Shown here in pieces: positions 23,333-30,607 of a stretch of 34,293 nt of DNA. Positions within the stretch are counted from its first letter, which is position 1, and every line of letters begins with the position of its first letter. Under the pieces are notes generated by a model. It did not search any database and was not told the origin of the DNA. It was given only the letters and a program-made list of their open reading frames with translations. This stretch comes from a virus. A program made the position numbers and the translations under genes. The stretch spans positions 1-34,293 of IMG/VR virus record IMGVR_UViG_3300021964_000249. One strand, given 5' to 3'.

Positions 23333-23584
23333 TTATTCTGCTGAATCTTCTTCAACAGCTTCAACTTCAGGTACTTGACCCTCAGGTGTTTCGCCATTTT
23401 TAGATGCCGCGTTGAGGAAAGTAACTATTCTGTTCCTTAATCCACCAACTGCTTCTAGTTCTGGTCCTTCAAATCCACCTCTTTTAGAACAAATATCAAT
23501 TATTTGTACCATAGTAGCGATGTCTTGTAAAGACAACTGAACTGCTTCTGTTTCAGCGTTTTCATTTTTCACTTCTTCTGCCAT
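23333..23584 (-). CDS. Small acidic protein near the sliding clamp
   Basis: An 83-residue acidic protein: MAEEVKNENAETEAVQLSLQ, a helical middle (DIATMVQIIDICSKRGGFEG, then LEAVGGLRNRIVTFL) and an acidic tail (VPEVEAVEEDSAE). The start at 23584 has AAAGGAG seven bases upstream, better than one six codons earlier. It resembles short conserved proteins found beside gp45 in T4-like cyanophages, of unknown function. It stands between two hairpins, so it may be separately regulated. Confidence 0.75.
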   Translation of the reverse strand: MAEEVKNENAETEAVQLSLQDIATMVQIIDICSKRGGFEGPELEAVGGLRNRIVTFLNAASKNGETPEGQVPEVEAVEEDSAE

Positions 23585-23618
23585 TTTGTTTCTCCTTTGC
23601 AAAGATAGTTAACAAAAT

Positions 23619-23643
23619 AAAAAGACCCTTTCGGCATCTTTTT
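23619..23643 (-). terminator. Terminator after the sliding clamp gene
   Basis: Minus-strand AAAAAGATGCC, GAAA loop, GGGTCTTTTT folds into a stem with a U-tract; it lies just after the gp45 stop codon. The stem has a bulge and G-U pairs. It may let clamp mRNA accumulate above the downstream genes. Confidence 0.65.
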
Positions 23644-23656
23644 ATTACTCACAATG

Positions 23657-23664
23657 TATTTATA
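23657..23664 (-). promoter_or_regulatory. Possible late promoter at the gp45 stop codon
   Basis: Minus-strand TATAAATA includes the gp45 stop (GTA TAA). It is an exact late element, but the hairpin 15 bp downstream would stop most transcripts, so it may be chance or a regulated start for the 83-residue gene. Confidence 0.3.
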
Positions 23665-24328
23665 CACCAAATGAACTTGATTTTTCTAAAGCGATAAAAT
23701 AAGATATTGGTTTGTTCTTATTAGTCCACTTTGAAATCAATTTAGATGATATTTGTACATCGTACTCTCCGTCAATGATTTTCATATTAGATATGTTCAT
23801 CACGAACGAAAACTTATGACCAGTTGTATTTGGTCCTAATTCGGTTTCAAAAGTATTGGCACTAGAATCTTTAGTGTCAAATACCTTCACAGATATTGAT
23901 TCATCGTCTCCTATAATGGCGACATCAGTGTGTCCCAATACAGAAGCAGCCTTTTTAGTTTTGGATAACATCTCTTCTGTTAGAACGACATTAACCTCAC
24001 AGCTAGGCATTGTGATATCTTTATCTGGTGTTGTCAGAATACTTGGTTCTGCAAAATAAAATTTTACCTTATTGGTATTATTTTTAATTTGAACCGAGTT
24101 ATCCTCGAACACTAGTGTTGCGTCATCAACCAATGAATAGGTAGATAAAAATTCATTTAAATCATATATACCCATATCAGCAGGAAAATCCTCTACAATA
24201 TCAGCCACAGCCAGAATGTTTTTAGCTTCAGATATAGTCTTTAGCTGTTGTCCTGGTCTGAGGACGATATTGGAATTGATACTTCCAAAGTTAGTTAATA
24301 CCGCGATGGTATCTTGCGATAATTGCAT
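23660..24328 (-). CDS. 45: Sliding clamp gp45
   Basis: A 222-residue clamp protein, matching T4 gp45 (228) in length and pattern: MQLSQDTIAVLTNFGSINSN, LSTYSLVDDATLVFED, VKFYFAEPSIL and KWTNKNKPISYFIALEKSSS. As a trimer it tethers the polymerase, and in T4 it also activates late transcription with gp55. The start at 24328 follows GGAG at good spacing; the ATG four codons upstream overlaps that ribosome site. First gene of the replication operon, with its own early promoter. Confidence 0.95.
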   Translation of the reverse strand: MQLSQDTIAVLTNFGSINSNIVLRPGQQLKTISEAKNILAVADIVEDFPADMGIYDLNEFLSTYSLVDDATLVFEDNSVQIKNNTNKVKFYFAEPSILTTPDKDITMPSCEVNVVLTEEMLSKTKKAASVLGHTDVAIIGDDESISVKVFDTKDSSANTFETELGPNTTGHKFSFVMNISNMKIIDGEYDVQISSKLISKWTNKNKPISYFIALEKSSSFGV

Positions 24329-24354
24329 ATTATTCTCCATAGTTAATAGTTACT

Positions 24355-24383
24355 ATTATATCATAAAAAGAGGTCATTGTAAA
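24355..24383 (-). promoter_or_regulatory. Early promoter for gp45
   Basis: Minus-strand TTTACA (24378-24383), 17 bp spacer, TATAAT (24355-24360). The -35 box lies in the last codons of the DUF3310-like gene. Confidence 0.85.
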
Positions 24384-24676
24384 CCCTCTTTTTCATTTTT
24401 ATCATGTACGTGTAATGCGATAAGGGCATAATGTAGTATTTTCAATAAGTCAGCCCTATTGTATCCTTGTTTTTTGCCATACCTCTGTGCGTATTTTAGT
24501 ACATTCCCTAAAGCAAAACCCATACCATGGTCACAGTCAATTATAAATTCCGTTGATTGAAATTTGTTTTTACTGTAATGACCATCATAGGTTTTACTTA
24601 CATAATTCAGGAGCTCTTCAATCAGAGCTCCCTCGTTAAATTTAAAATCTGGTTTTTGTTTCTTTTTACTAAACAT
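24374..24676 (-). CDS. DUF3310-like protein
   Basis: A 100-residue protein. The second half, GMGFALGNVLKYAQRYGKK followed by RADLLKILHYALIAL, matches the helical GF..GN..KY..R..K...DL.K pattern of phage DUF3310 proteins. These are sometimes labelled nucleotide kinase without direct proof. The N-terminus is Lys-rich (MFSKKKQKPDFKF). It is the last gene of the operon from 26269 and follows the GIY-YIG gene by four bases. Confidence 0.7.
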   Translation of the reverse strand: MFSKKKQKPDFKFNEGALIEELLNYVSKTYDGHYSKNKFQSTEFIIDCDHGMGFALGNVLKYAQRYGKKQGYNRADLLKILHYALIALHVHDKNEKEGLQ

Positions 24677-24680
24677 ATTA

Positions 24681-25130
24681 CTAATTATTTAATATTGGTT
24701 TATACTCTTCTATAGCTCGTGTTTCATAGGCACATATAGTTGCCTCATCATCTTCTGAAATATAAAAAATTGATATTGTTATTTCTGATAATTCGCATTT
24801 TTCCATAAACTCTTTTAATTTTTTCCCAGTTGCTTCTCTAGTAGACTCTTGATTTCTAAACGTATTAAAATGAGAAGATTGTCTATGCGAAATAGAAGAG
24901 CCTGGTTTTTCTGATTTACCAATATAAATTACTCTATTATCAACCTTCCACCAATAAATGCCACGCGAAGAAGCCGCTCCAGTAGTATTATTACCTGTGA
25001 GTGATTGAACACTAAGTGTATCAAGAGTTAATTTTTTCATACCAAATAAAGTACCTTCATTATTAAAATCATTTCTAATAGGAAGTTTTTTTATTGTTGA
25101 TTTAAGTTTTCTACATGATTTAATAGCCAT
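24681..25130 (-). CDS. GIY-YIG endonuclease family protein
   Basis: A 149-residue protein with a full GIY-YIG core. GIYWWK (57-62) and VIYIGKSEKPGSS (67-79, YIG at 69-71) are followed by SHRQSSHF, where the catalytic Arg is expected. YETRAIEEYKPILNN at the end contains the metal-binding Glu and the closing asparagine common to UvrC- and Seg-type domains. The N-terminal 50 residues (RKLKSTIKKLPIRN) are basic and may help DNA binding. Likely a free-standing nuclease, perhaps a homing endonuclease. The start overlaps the AAA+ gene stop as TAATG, unusual integration for a recent homing insertion. Confidence 0.82.
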   Translation of the reverse strand: MAIKSCRKLKSTIKKLPIRNDFNNEGTLFGMKKLTLDTLSVQSLTGNNTTGAASSRGIYWWKVDNRVIYIGKSEKPGSSISHRQSSHFNTFRNQESTREATGKKLKEFMEKCELSEITISIFYISEDDEATICAYETRAIEEYKPILNN

Positions 25131-26269
25131 TACACTACCTCCTCTTCAGAATATTCGCCTAATGCATCTTCGTCAACCTTTGTGTAAAGATCTAAGAAAG
25201 CTGATTTGGTATCATCATCAAACCTTGAGATACATAGGTCAATTGCCTTGTCTCTCTTGTTAAATATTGAGAAGGTTTGAACAATATGGCAAAGCCTTCT
25301 TGTTGAAATGACTTCGTCCACACCATCATCGTAAAAAGTTTTTCTGATAATGTCAGCCCATATAACCAATTTATCTGCAAAGTCATCATCAGTTGCACCG
25401 AACTTTTCCATATGTTTCAATACGATTTTCTTTTCGACACCCATACCAGGGAATTGTTGGTCAACTGAAATGGTAAACCTTTCAAGGAAAGCTTCATCGA
25501 TAATTGAAGCAGCAGTAAATCTGCCATCCTCAGAACCTTTACCTTTTGTATTGGCAGTAGCGATAACATTAAACCCTTCAGCAGGTTTTACAATTTCACC
25601 AGTCTTTTTAACAAGAACAGGTTTACCTTCAAGGATACCTTGGAGACACATAATTTTATTTGTTGCTCTATCGATTTCGTCCAGAAGTAATATTGCACCG
25701 TTCTCCATTGCTTTTAAGACAGGGCCTTTTGCGAAGACAGTTTCTCCATTGATTAATCTAAAACCACCTAACAAATCATCTTCGTCAGTTTCAGGGTTGA
25801 TTTGAACTCTGATGAATTCTTTTTTAACTTTAGCACAAGCCTGTTCTACCATAAATGTTTTACCATTCCCTGATAAGCCAGAGATATATGTAGGGTAAAA
25901 CATATTTGATTTAATTATTTTAACGATGTCATGGAAAGCACCCCATGCGATAAATGTTGGGTCCTCAGAAGCGAAGGTTTTTTCTTCGTTAACGATGGAT
26001 TGCATCTGCGCTGCATCTGCAGGCATTGTTGGATTCACAACAGATGAATTCAGAACCTCAGCTCTGATTGGTTCGATAAGAGCCGATAGGTCATATGTAC
26101 CTATTTTAACTCTATTGTCTTTAGTTAGAATTGGGTCCCAGTCCTTACCAGTATATCCAAGAGCTTTACCAGCATCTACGATTGTAGATTTTCTGAAGTG
26201 CTCTTGGTCCGGATATCTAGATACCAGGTCCTTAAGTAATATAGTAGTTGAAGTTTTCAAGTTTTGCAT
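25130..26269 (-). CDS. MoxR/CobS-type AAA+ ATPase
   Basis: A 379-residue protein. The N-terminal 100 residues are unassigned. The AAA+ module has Walker A GLSGNGKT (131-138), NPETDEDDLLGGF (158-170), Walker B ILLLDEID (193-200), sensor IATANTKGKG and a RFT arginine-finger region. It belongs to the MoxR/CobS group; homologues in T4-like cyanophages are labelled CobS. MoxR ATPases typically partner with VWA proteins to remodel targets, and the VWA gene is immediately upstream. Strong ribosome site AAGGAG and its own early promoter. Cobalt insertion into cobalamin is unlikely, as no other pathway gene is present. Confidence 0.92.
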   Translation of the reverse strand: MQNLKTSTTILLKDLVSRYPDQEHFRKSTIVDAGKALGYTGKDWDPILTKDNRVKIGTYDLSALIEPIRAEVLNSSVVNPTMPADAAQMQSIVNEEKTFASEDPTFIAWGAFHDIVKIIKSNMFYPTYISGLSGNGKTFMVEQACAKVKKEFIRVQINPETDEDDLLGGFRLINGETVFAKGPVLKAMENGAILLLDEIDRATNKIMCLQGILEGKPVLVKKTGEIVKPAEGFNVIATANTKGKGSEDGRFTAASIIDEAFLERFTISVDQQFPGMGVEKKIVLKHMEKFGATDDDFADKLVIWADIIRKTFYDDGVDEVISTRRLCHIVQTFSIFNKRDKAIDLCISRFDDDTKSAFLDLYTKVDEDALGEYSEEEVV

Positions 26270-26303
26270 AATATAGTCTCCTTATCAATTTATTATGTGT
26301 ACC

Positions 26304-26332
26304 ATTATACTACACTTTAGGTATAATGTAAA
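26304..26332 (-). promoter_or_regulatory. Early promoter for the AAA+ ATPase operon
   Basis: Minus-strand TTTACA (26327-26332), 17 bp spacer, TATAAT (26304-26309), preceded by GCGTG. It lies just downstream of the first phased GTWAC array. Confidence 0.85.
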
Positions 26333-26348
26333 CACGCTATTATAAAAA

Positions 26349-26386
26349 GTTACAAAAATGTTACACAAATGTAACACTCCTGTAAC
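26349..26386. repeat. Phased GTWAC array 1, also a possible terminator hairpin
   Basis: Plus strand GTTAC, GTTAC, GTAAC, GTAAC begin at 26349, 26360, 26371 and 26382, exactly 11 bp apart, starting two bases after the VWA stop codon. The arrangement is symmetric, so on the minus strand TGTTACA-TTTG-TGTAACA forms a hairpin, with an outer GTTAC/GTAAC pairing and TTTTT further on. It can act as a terminator, as a set of protein sites on one DNA face, or both. Confidence 0.75.
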
Positions 26387-26387
26387 A

Positions 26388-28589
26388 TTAGGCCACGGCC
26401 TTTCCAAAATTTGTAAGTAAAGTTTTGTTATTTTTCTTAGACTTACTGTATTTCTTAAACTGTGATTGTATTTGACCCTTTGTTGCATCTTCGGCAACAT
26501 CGAATCCATCGTCCTCAGTATTTAAGAACTTACCATTTTTAACAATATAGTACTCGTTATATCCAAGAGTATCTTGAAAAGTAACACATTTGTATTTTGC
26601 ATATTGTCTGTTATATGGCTTACGGTCATCATTGTCATACATTCCATATCCTTCGCCATCAACTCTGGCGTCTGATATTTTGTACCAGAAATTAGATGAA
26701 CCATCAGCAATAAAGAAACCAAGAGTTTTAACTCCATATCTCTTTTGAATATTTTCCAAAAGAGCTTTAGTTCCTCGTCTGCCTCTATCAGGTAAATTAA
26801 CCTTTTGGCCGTCAATGTTAATTAAACATTTGCCATAATTAGCACTATCAATATATTTAATTTTAGATGATTTTGCAATTTGGCATCTGTTTGCATCGCC
26901 GTCTGATAAAATAACCAGGTTCATTTTGTCAACTGCATTCTTATTTTTAAATGTTTTAATAAGGCTGTGAGTTTTAACAAGAGCCTCGTTTAATGGAGTT
27001 GAACCATATTCCTCAAACTTAGAAAGAATTGCTCTTTCGTCATATGAATATTCACTAGTACAAAGAACCTTTCTGAGATAAATGTGGAATAACGCATCTT
27101 CGTAATCATTCTTTTTTAGCTTAGAGTTGATAATCTGAGGCATTGATAATCCACCGTGATGTAATTCACTCTCTCTTGTATCAGGTCCAGTATAATCATC
27201 GGCCGCATAACCCCAACCATCTCTGCCTAGATTGACATTAGTAGAAGTAAACCCATAAACATCGAATGGTATGTTAACTGTTTTACAGAAAACAACCAAA
27301 TGTAATAATTGGTCCATGACCTGAGCCATTGTGTTTGACATTGAGCCAGAGTAATCAATTAACATCATCATGCCATGGTTTTTAGCATCAGCCAATTTAG
27401 TAACTCTTGCAAAGATATCATCATTGGTTTTATATGACCATAATCTGTTAACATCGATTGAACCAGTTTTTGCAGTTTGAGCTCTGGTATATCTGTAAGC
27501 TGCTTTTCTCATTTCGAACTCTTTAACAGCATAATTAGTATTTCTTTTAACTTCTTTTAAATATGACTTAAACTCTGCTCTGTAGTTTTCATAGTTTTTA
27601 ATATCAGTTTTTGCCTTTCTGTCAGCGGCCAACTCTTCGTATGATATAACAATTCTGTCAGATATTTCTTTTCTGAATTCATTACCAATAGAGATTTGCT
27701 CACCTCTTTCGTCTTTATCTAAGAGAGTGTGTTCTTTTCTTCTGAACGTTTCATCAGTTTCAGAAACATCTTCTTCCATCGGAGTTTGATTTTCGACATT
27801 CCCTTGGTATTGCTCATCATCACTTTCATCTCCTGCAGTAGATTGATTTTCGGTAGCTCCTGATTCCTCGGTATCTGTTTCTTGGTTAGAAGCTTCTGTC
27901 TTAGTATCTTGTTCGGCATTTGATTCCTCCTTATCATAATCATCATGACCACTTGGTCCAGTTTGTTCTTGTTCTTGTTTTCCAGGAGTTTCTTCTTTTG
28001 AAGATTGTGGCTCAGGTCGTTTAATTAGTTCTTCTTGATTTTCTTTAGTATATGCAAGAACATCTCTAACCAAATCCAATACCTCAGCAAAGGTTTGTGT
28101 TTTCATTGCTCTTTGGTAATATACAATTTCCTCAGAATTAAAAGGTACATCTAGTAAATTACCAACTTTAGCCTTTAGGTTAATTTTATCGATTAATTTA
28201 ACATTATTCCAATCTGTGTTAACAATATCATCTCCAAAGAAACCATCATCAAATAATTTTTTATATCCTCTGGACATAGGGCCAACAAGACCGGCATAAT
28301 TTTCTTTTATGTGTCTTTCGATCCTGGCGTCTTCGATAACATTAATATATGACCTAGGGCAACCCTCTAGTTTTTCAGGGCTGTCATGCCAACCTTCGAA
28401 TGGAGTGTATAATGCATGACCAACTTCGTGACCAATTAATAGGTCAGCAACATCATTACCCATATCTTTCCATTGAGGTAATCCTAATACTCTATCTTTA
28501 ATATCGAACCACGCTGTGTGATAGTTACCATATTGAACAGTAATATCTTCTTTGGCCATTAGTTTTGCTAGTATTGATTTATGTTTCAT
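26388..28589 (-). CDS. VWA-domain protein with N-terminal zincin motif (CobT-like partner of MoxR ATPase)
   Basis: A 733-residue protein. Residues 50-60 carry LLIGHEVGHAL, an HExxH zinc-protease motif (His54, Glu55, His58), with NVIEDARIE (83-91) supplying a probable third ligand (Glu86). A long acidic, Gln/Glu-rich linker (about 192-280) follows. From about residue 405 a von Willebrand A domain begins with MMMLIDYSGSMS (MIDAS Asp412, Ser414, Ser416), then SDGDANRCQI. The layout resembles CobT-type partners of CobS/MoxR ATPases. The start at 28589 forms TAATG with a 32-residue upstream gene; only a weak AGGG is seen, so coupling probably drives translation. Likely a metal-dependent remodelling or protease complex with the next gene; target unknown. 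Confidence 0.88.
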   Translation of the reverse strand: MKHKSILAKLMAKEDITVQYGNYHTAWFDIKDRVLGLPQWKDMGNDVADLLIGHEVGHALYTPFEGWHDSPEKLEGCPRSYINVIEDARIERHIKENYAGLVGPMSRGYKKLFDDGFFGDDIVNTDWNNVKLIDKINLKAKVGNLLDVPFNSEEIVYYQRAMKTQTFAEVLDLVRDVLAYTKENQEELIKRPEPQSSKEETPGKQEQEQTGPSGHDDYDKEESNAEQDTKTEASNQETDTEESGATENQSTAGDESDDEQYQGNVENQTPMEEDVSETDETFRRKEHTLLDKDERGEQISIGNEFRKEISDRIVISYEELAADRKAKTDIKNYENYRAEFKSYLKEVKRNTNYAVKEFEMRKAAYRYTRAQTAKTGSIDVNRLWSYKTNDDIFARVTKLADAKNHGMMMLIDYSGSMSNTMAQVMDQLLHLVVFCKTVNIPFDVYGFTSTNVNLGRDGWGYAADDYTGPDTRESELHHGGLSMPQIINSKLKKNDYEDALFHIYLRKVLCTSEYSYDERAILSKFEEYGSTPLNEALVKTHSLIKTFKNKNAVDKMNLVILSDGDANRCQIAKSSKIKYIDSANYGKCLINIDGQKVNLPDRGRRGTKALLENIQKRYGVKTLGFFIADGSSNFWYKISDARVDGEGYGMYDNDDRKPYNRQYAKYKCVTFQDTLGYNEYYIVKNGKFLNTEDDGFDVAEDATKGQIQSQFKKYSKSKKNNKTLLTNFGKAVA

Positions 28590-28687
28590 TATACAATTTG
28601 CCCTAAAGTGATTAATAGTAAAAGACCACCAAAAGTTGAAACGAAGTCCCAATCTAAGAGTCCTAATTGTTGTAGTTTATGTATCAT
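28589..28687 (-). CDS. 32-residue hydrophobic leader-like peptide coupled to the VWA gene
   Basis: Begins MIHKLQQLGLLDWDFVSTF and ends GGLLLLITLGQIV, giving one predicted membrane span at the C-terminus. AAGGAG stands at ideal distance before its ATG, while the following VWA gene lacks a good ribosome site and starts inside its stop codon (TAATG). It may therefore be a coupling peptide, a real membrane microprotein of the MoxR-VWA complex, or both. Not recognised as a family. Confidence 0.6.
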   Translation of the reverse strand: MIHKLQQLGLLDWDFVSTFGGLLLLITLGQIV

Positions 28688-28718
28688 AATTCACTCCTTA
28701 TCATTAAATTATGGTACT

Positions 28719-28746
28719 ATTATACCATAGCTAGAGCAAATGTAAA
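28719..28746 (-). promoter_or_regulatory. Early promoter for the VWA operon
   Basis: Minus-strand TTTACA (28741-28746), 16 bp spacer (one shorter than the others), TATAAT (28719-28724). It is followed by AAGGAG and the 32-residue gene. Confidence 0.8.
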
Positions 28747-28761
28747 CACTTTTTTGTAAAA

Positions 28762-28799
28762 GTAACAAGATTGTAACATAGTTGTTACACAAATGTAAC
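28762..28799. repeat. Phased GTWAC array 2
   Basis: Plus strand GTAAC, GTAAC, GTTAC, GTAAC begin at 28762, 28773, 28784 and 28795, again exactly 11 bp apart. The last two share GTTACACAAATGTAAC with array 1. It lies between the tRNA gene and the VWA promoter. Here no T-tract directly follows the hairpin on the minus strand, which argues for a DNA-binding role beyond termination. Confidence 0.75.
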
Positions 28800-28811
28800 A
28801 AAACTTTGAAA

Positions 28812-28887
28812 TGGTGGAGCTAGAGGGAATCGAACCCACGACCTATTGGTTGCAAACCAATCGCTCTCCCTACTGAGCTATAGCCCC
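28812..28887 (-). tRNA. tRNA-Ala (anticodon UGC)
   Basis: A 76-base cloverleaf with the 3' CCA encoded. Acceptor arms GGGGCTA and TAGCTCC pair (one G-U); the D-arm contains AGCTCAGTAGGGAGAGC; the anticodon stem ATTGG/CCAAT holds loop TTTGCAA, giving UGC; the T-arm has GGTTCGATTCC. It follows gp46 by four bases and probably rides on that transcript. It would read GCA and related Ala codons, frequent in an AT-rich phage. The only tRNA seen in this window. Confidence 0.95.
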
Positions 28888-28891
28888 ACGA

Positions 28892-30607
28892 CTATTTAAT
28901 TTTAGAGAAATTCTTTTGTTTAAAGAACTCTATTTTTGACCTAAACTTATTCTCTAATATTTCTCCTTTATGAGATATAATAAAGACATTAGTACCATCT
29001 TCTAATGTAGTTAGAATTTTGGTAAGGTTTTCGATACCATCGTGGTCCAAAGAACTGTCAAAGGTTTCATCGAGTATCAGCAGATTAGTTGCTGCACTAT
29101 TCTTGAGTTTGGCTATTTGCCTCCAAGTAAACAACAACGATAAATCGATTCTTTGTTTTTCACCTTCACTAAATGAGGCGTAGTTAAATGAATCACGATG
29201 GCGTGACCTAATGGTTTCATTAAAGTTTTCATCTAAGTGAAATGCTACAAAGAAATCCAAAATCTGTAAATATGAATTAATTAACCTATTCATAACAGGT
29301 AAATATTGTTTGATAACTTTAGTTTTAATACCAGTATCTTTTAACATTTCTCCTATTACTTCGTTATAAGTTCTTTCTTCAATATATTCTAATTTATTTT
29401 CTGTTGCTTTCTCTTTACCTTTTCTCAGACCAGATAGTTCTTTTTTGGCTTTACCTGAATCACCAGTCTGTGTAGTAAGTGAATTAATCTCTTTTTGAAC
29501 TTTATCTATTTCTCTTTGTAAGAGAGCAATCTTTTCATTGTTTGCATTTATTTTTTGTTGTCTTTGTCTGAGTTCATTGAGGTGGTTGGCAATTGTTTGG
29601 CCTTCTTGTTCAGTTGTTCTAATTTCTTTTCTAAGATTTTCCATCTCACTTTGAACATCAGCAGCATTGCTTTTAATTTTAGATATTTTATCATCTTTGA
29701 TTACCTCAGTTATTGGTTGGTCACAAGATGGACATTGGTCATTTTCTTCATAGAACTTAGCATCATGCACTAATGATTTAATTTTATTATTCAATTCATT
29801 GTCCAGTGATTTAACCTCTGACATTTTCTCTAAATGGTATTTATTTCTTTTTTCCTCTTCAGTAATAAGTGCTGATAAATTTTTACCAAGTTCCTTTGAT
29901 TCTTCAAATATACCATCAATATCCTGTTTATGGGTTTTAATAGATTCTCTTTTACCATCAATTTGGTCCTGGTTTAAAGCCTCTAAACTCTTAATGTATT
30001 TAGATTGTGAATCAATCTTTGTATTTAATAAATCAATTTGGTGGTTAATATCAGTCAGTTGGTCTTTGATTTTAACATTACGCTCTTTTAAAAGTGTATT
30101 CATTTTAGAGAATATATTAATATCCAATAAGTCCTCTATGACTGCTCTTCTTGACCATGCTGGTAGTTGCATAAATGGAATAAAAGAACTACTTCCTAAT
30201 ACAACAACCTGGTGAAATGATTTATGATTTAATTTTAATATATTGGTTTCAAGGAATTTTTGATAATCACGCATATTAGAAGCCTGATTAGTCATATTAC
30301 CATTCTGCCATATTTCAAACCTATTAGGTTTTATACCACGAACGATTTTAAATTCTTGGTTACCAATTGTAAATTCTACTTCAACAAGAGTTTTCTTGCC
30401 ATTAATAGAGTTAACTAATTGCATTTTACCAATATCTCTATGGGGTTTACCAAAGAGACCAAATGATAAAGCGTCTAATAAAGTTGATTTACCTGCACCG
30501 TTTTGTCCTACGATGAGTGTTGAAGGGGTCCTATCCAATTGTATTGTAATAGGGTCATTACCAGTGGACAGAAAATTCTGCCATGTACATGATTTAAAGT
30601 TTATCAT
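28892..30607 (-). CDS. 46: Recombination endonuclease ATPase subunit gp46 (SbcC/Rad50-like)
   Basis: A 571-residue SMC-type ATPase, near T4 gp46 (560). Walker A is VGQNGAGKST (33-42). Long coiled coils (about 165-400) flank the zinc hook QCPSCDQ (Cys292, Cys295). The signature SFSEGEKQRIDLSLLF and Walker B LLILDETFDSSLD lie near the C-terminus. With gp47 it resects DNA ends for recombination-dependent replication and host DNA breakdown. The start overlaps the gp47 stop as ATGA with GAGG upstream. Confidence 0.97.
   Translation of the reverse strand: MINFKSCTWQNFLSTGNDPITIQLDRTPSTLIVGQNGAGKSTLLDALSFGLFGKPHRDIGKMQLVNSINGKKTLVEVEFTIGNQEFKIVRGIKPNRFEIWQNGNMTNQASNMRDYQKFLETNILKLNHKSFHQVVVLGSSSFIPFMQLPAWSRRAVIEDLLDINIFSKMNTLLKERNVKIKDQLTDINHQIDLLNTKIDSQSKYIKSLEALNQDQIDGKRESIKTHKQDIDGIFEESKELGKNLSALITEEEKRNKYHLEKMSEVKSLDNELNNKIKSLVHDAKFYEENDQCPSCDQPITEVIKDDKISKIKSNAADVQSEMENLRKEIRTTEQEGQTIANHLNELRQRQQKINANNEKIALLQREIDKVQKEINSLTTQTGDSGKAKKELSGLRKGKEKATENKLEYIEERTYNEVIGEMLKDTGIKTKVIKQYLPVMNRLINSYLQILDFFVAFHLDENFNETIRSRHRDSFNYASFSEGEKQRIDLSLLFTWRQIAKLKNSAATNLLILDETFDSSLDHDGIENLTKILTTLEDGTNVFIISHKGEILENKFRSKIEFFKQKNFSKIK

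Noticed and set aside
25130-28589. Cobalamin biosynthesis role for the CobS/CobT-like pair
   Set aside because: No other cobalamin gene is present. The MoxR-VWA architecture and zincin motif point to protein or complex remodelling.
26341-28799. CRISPR array or transposon ends as explanation of the GTWAC repeats
   Set aside because: Repeats are five bases long with six-base spacers, there is no transposase, and no target duplications are seen.
28812-28887. tRNA gene as a prophage attachment site
   Set aside because: No integrase or repeated tRNA fragment is visible, and the gene set is that of a strictly lytic T4-type phage.
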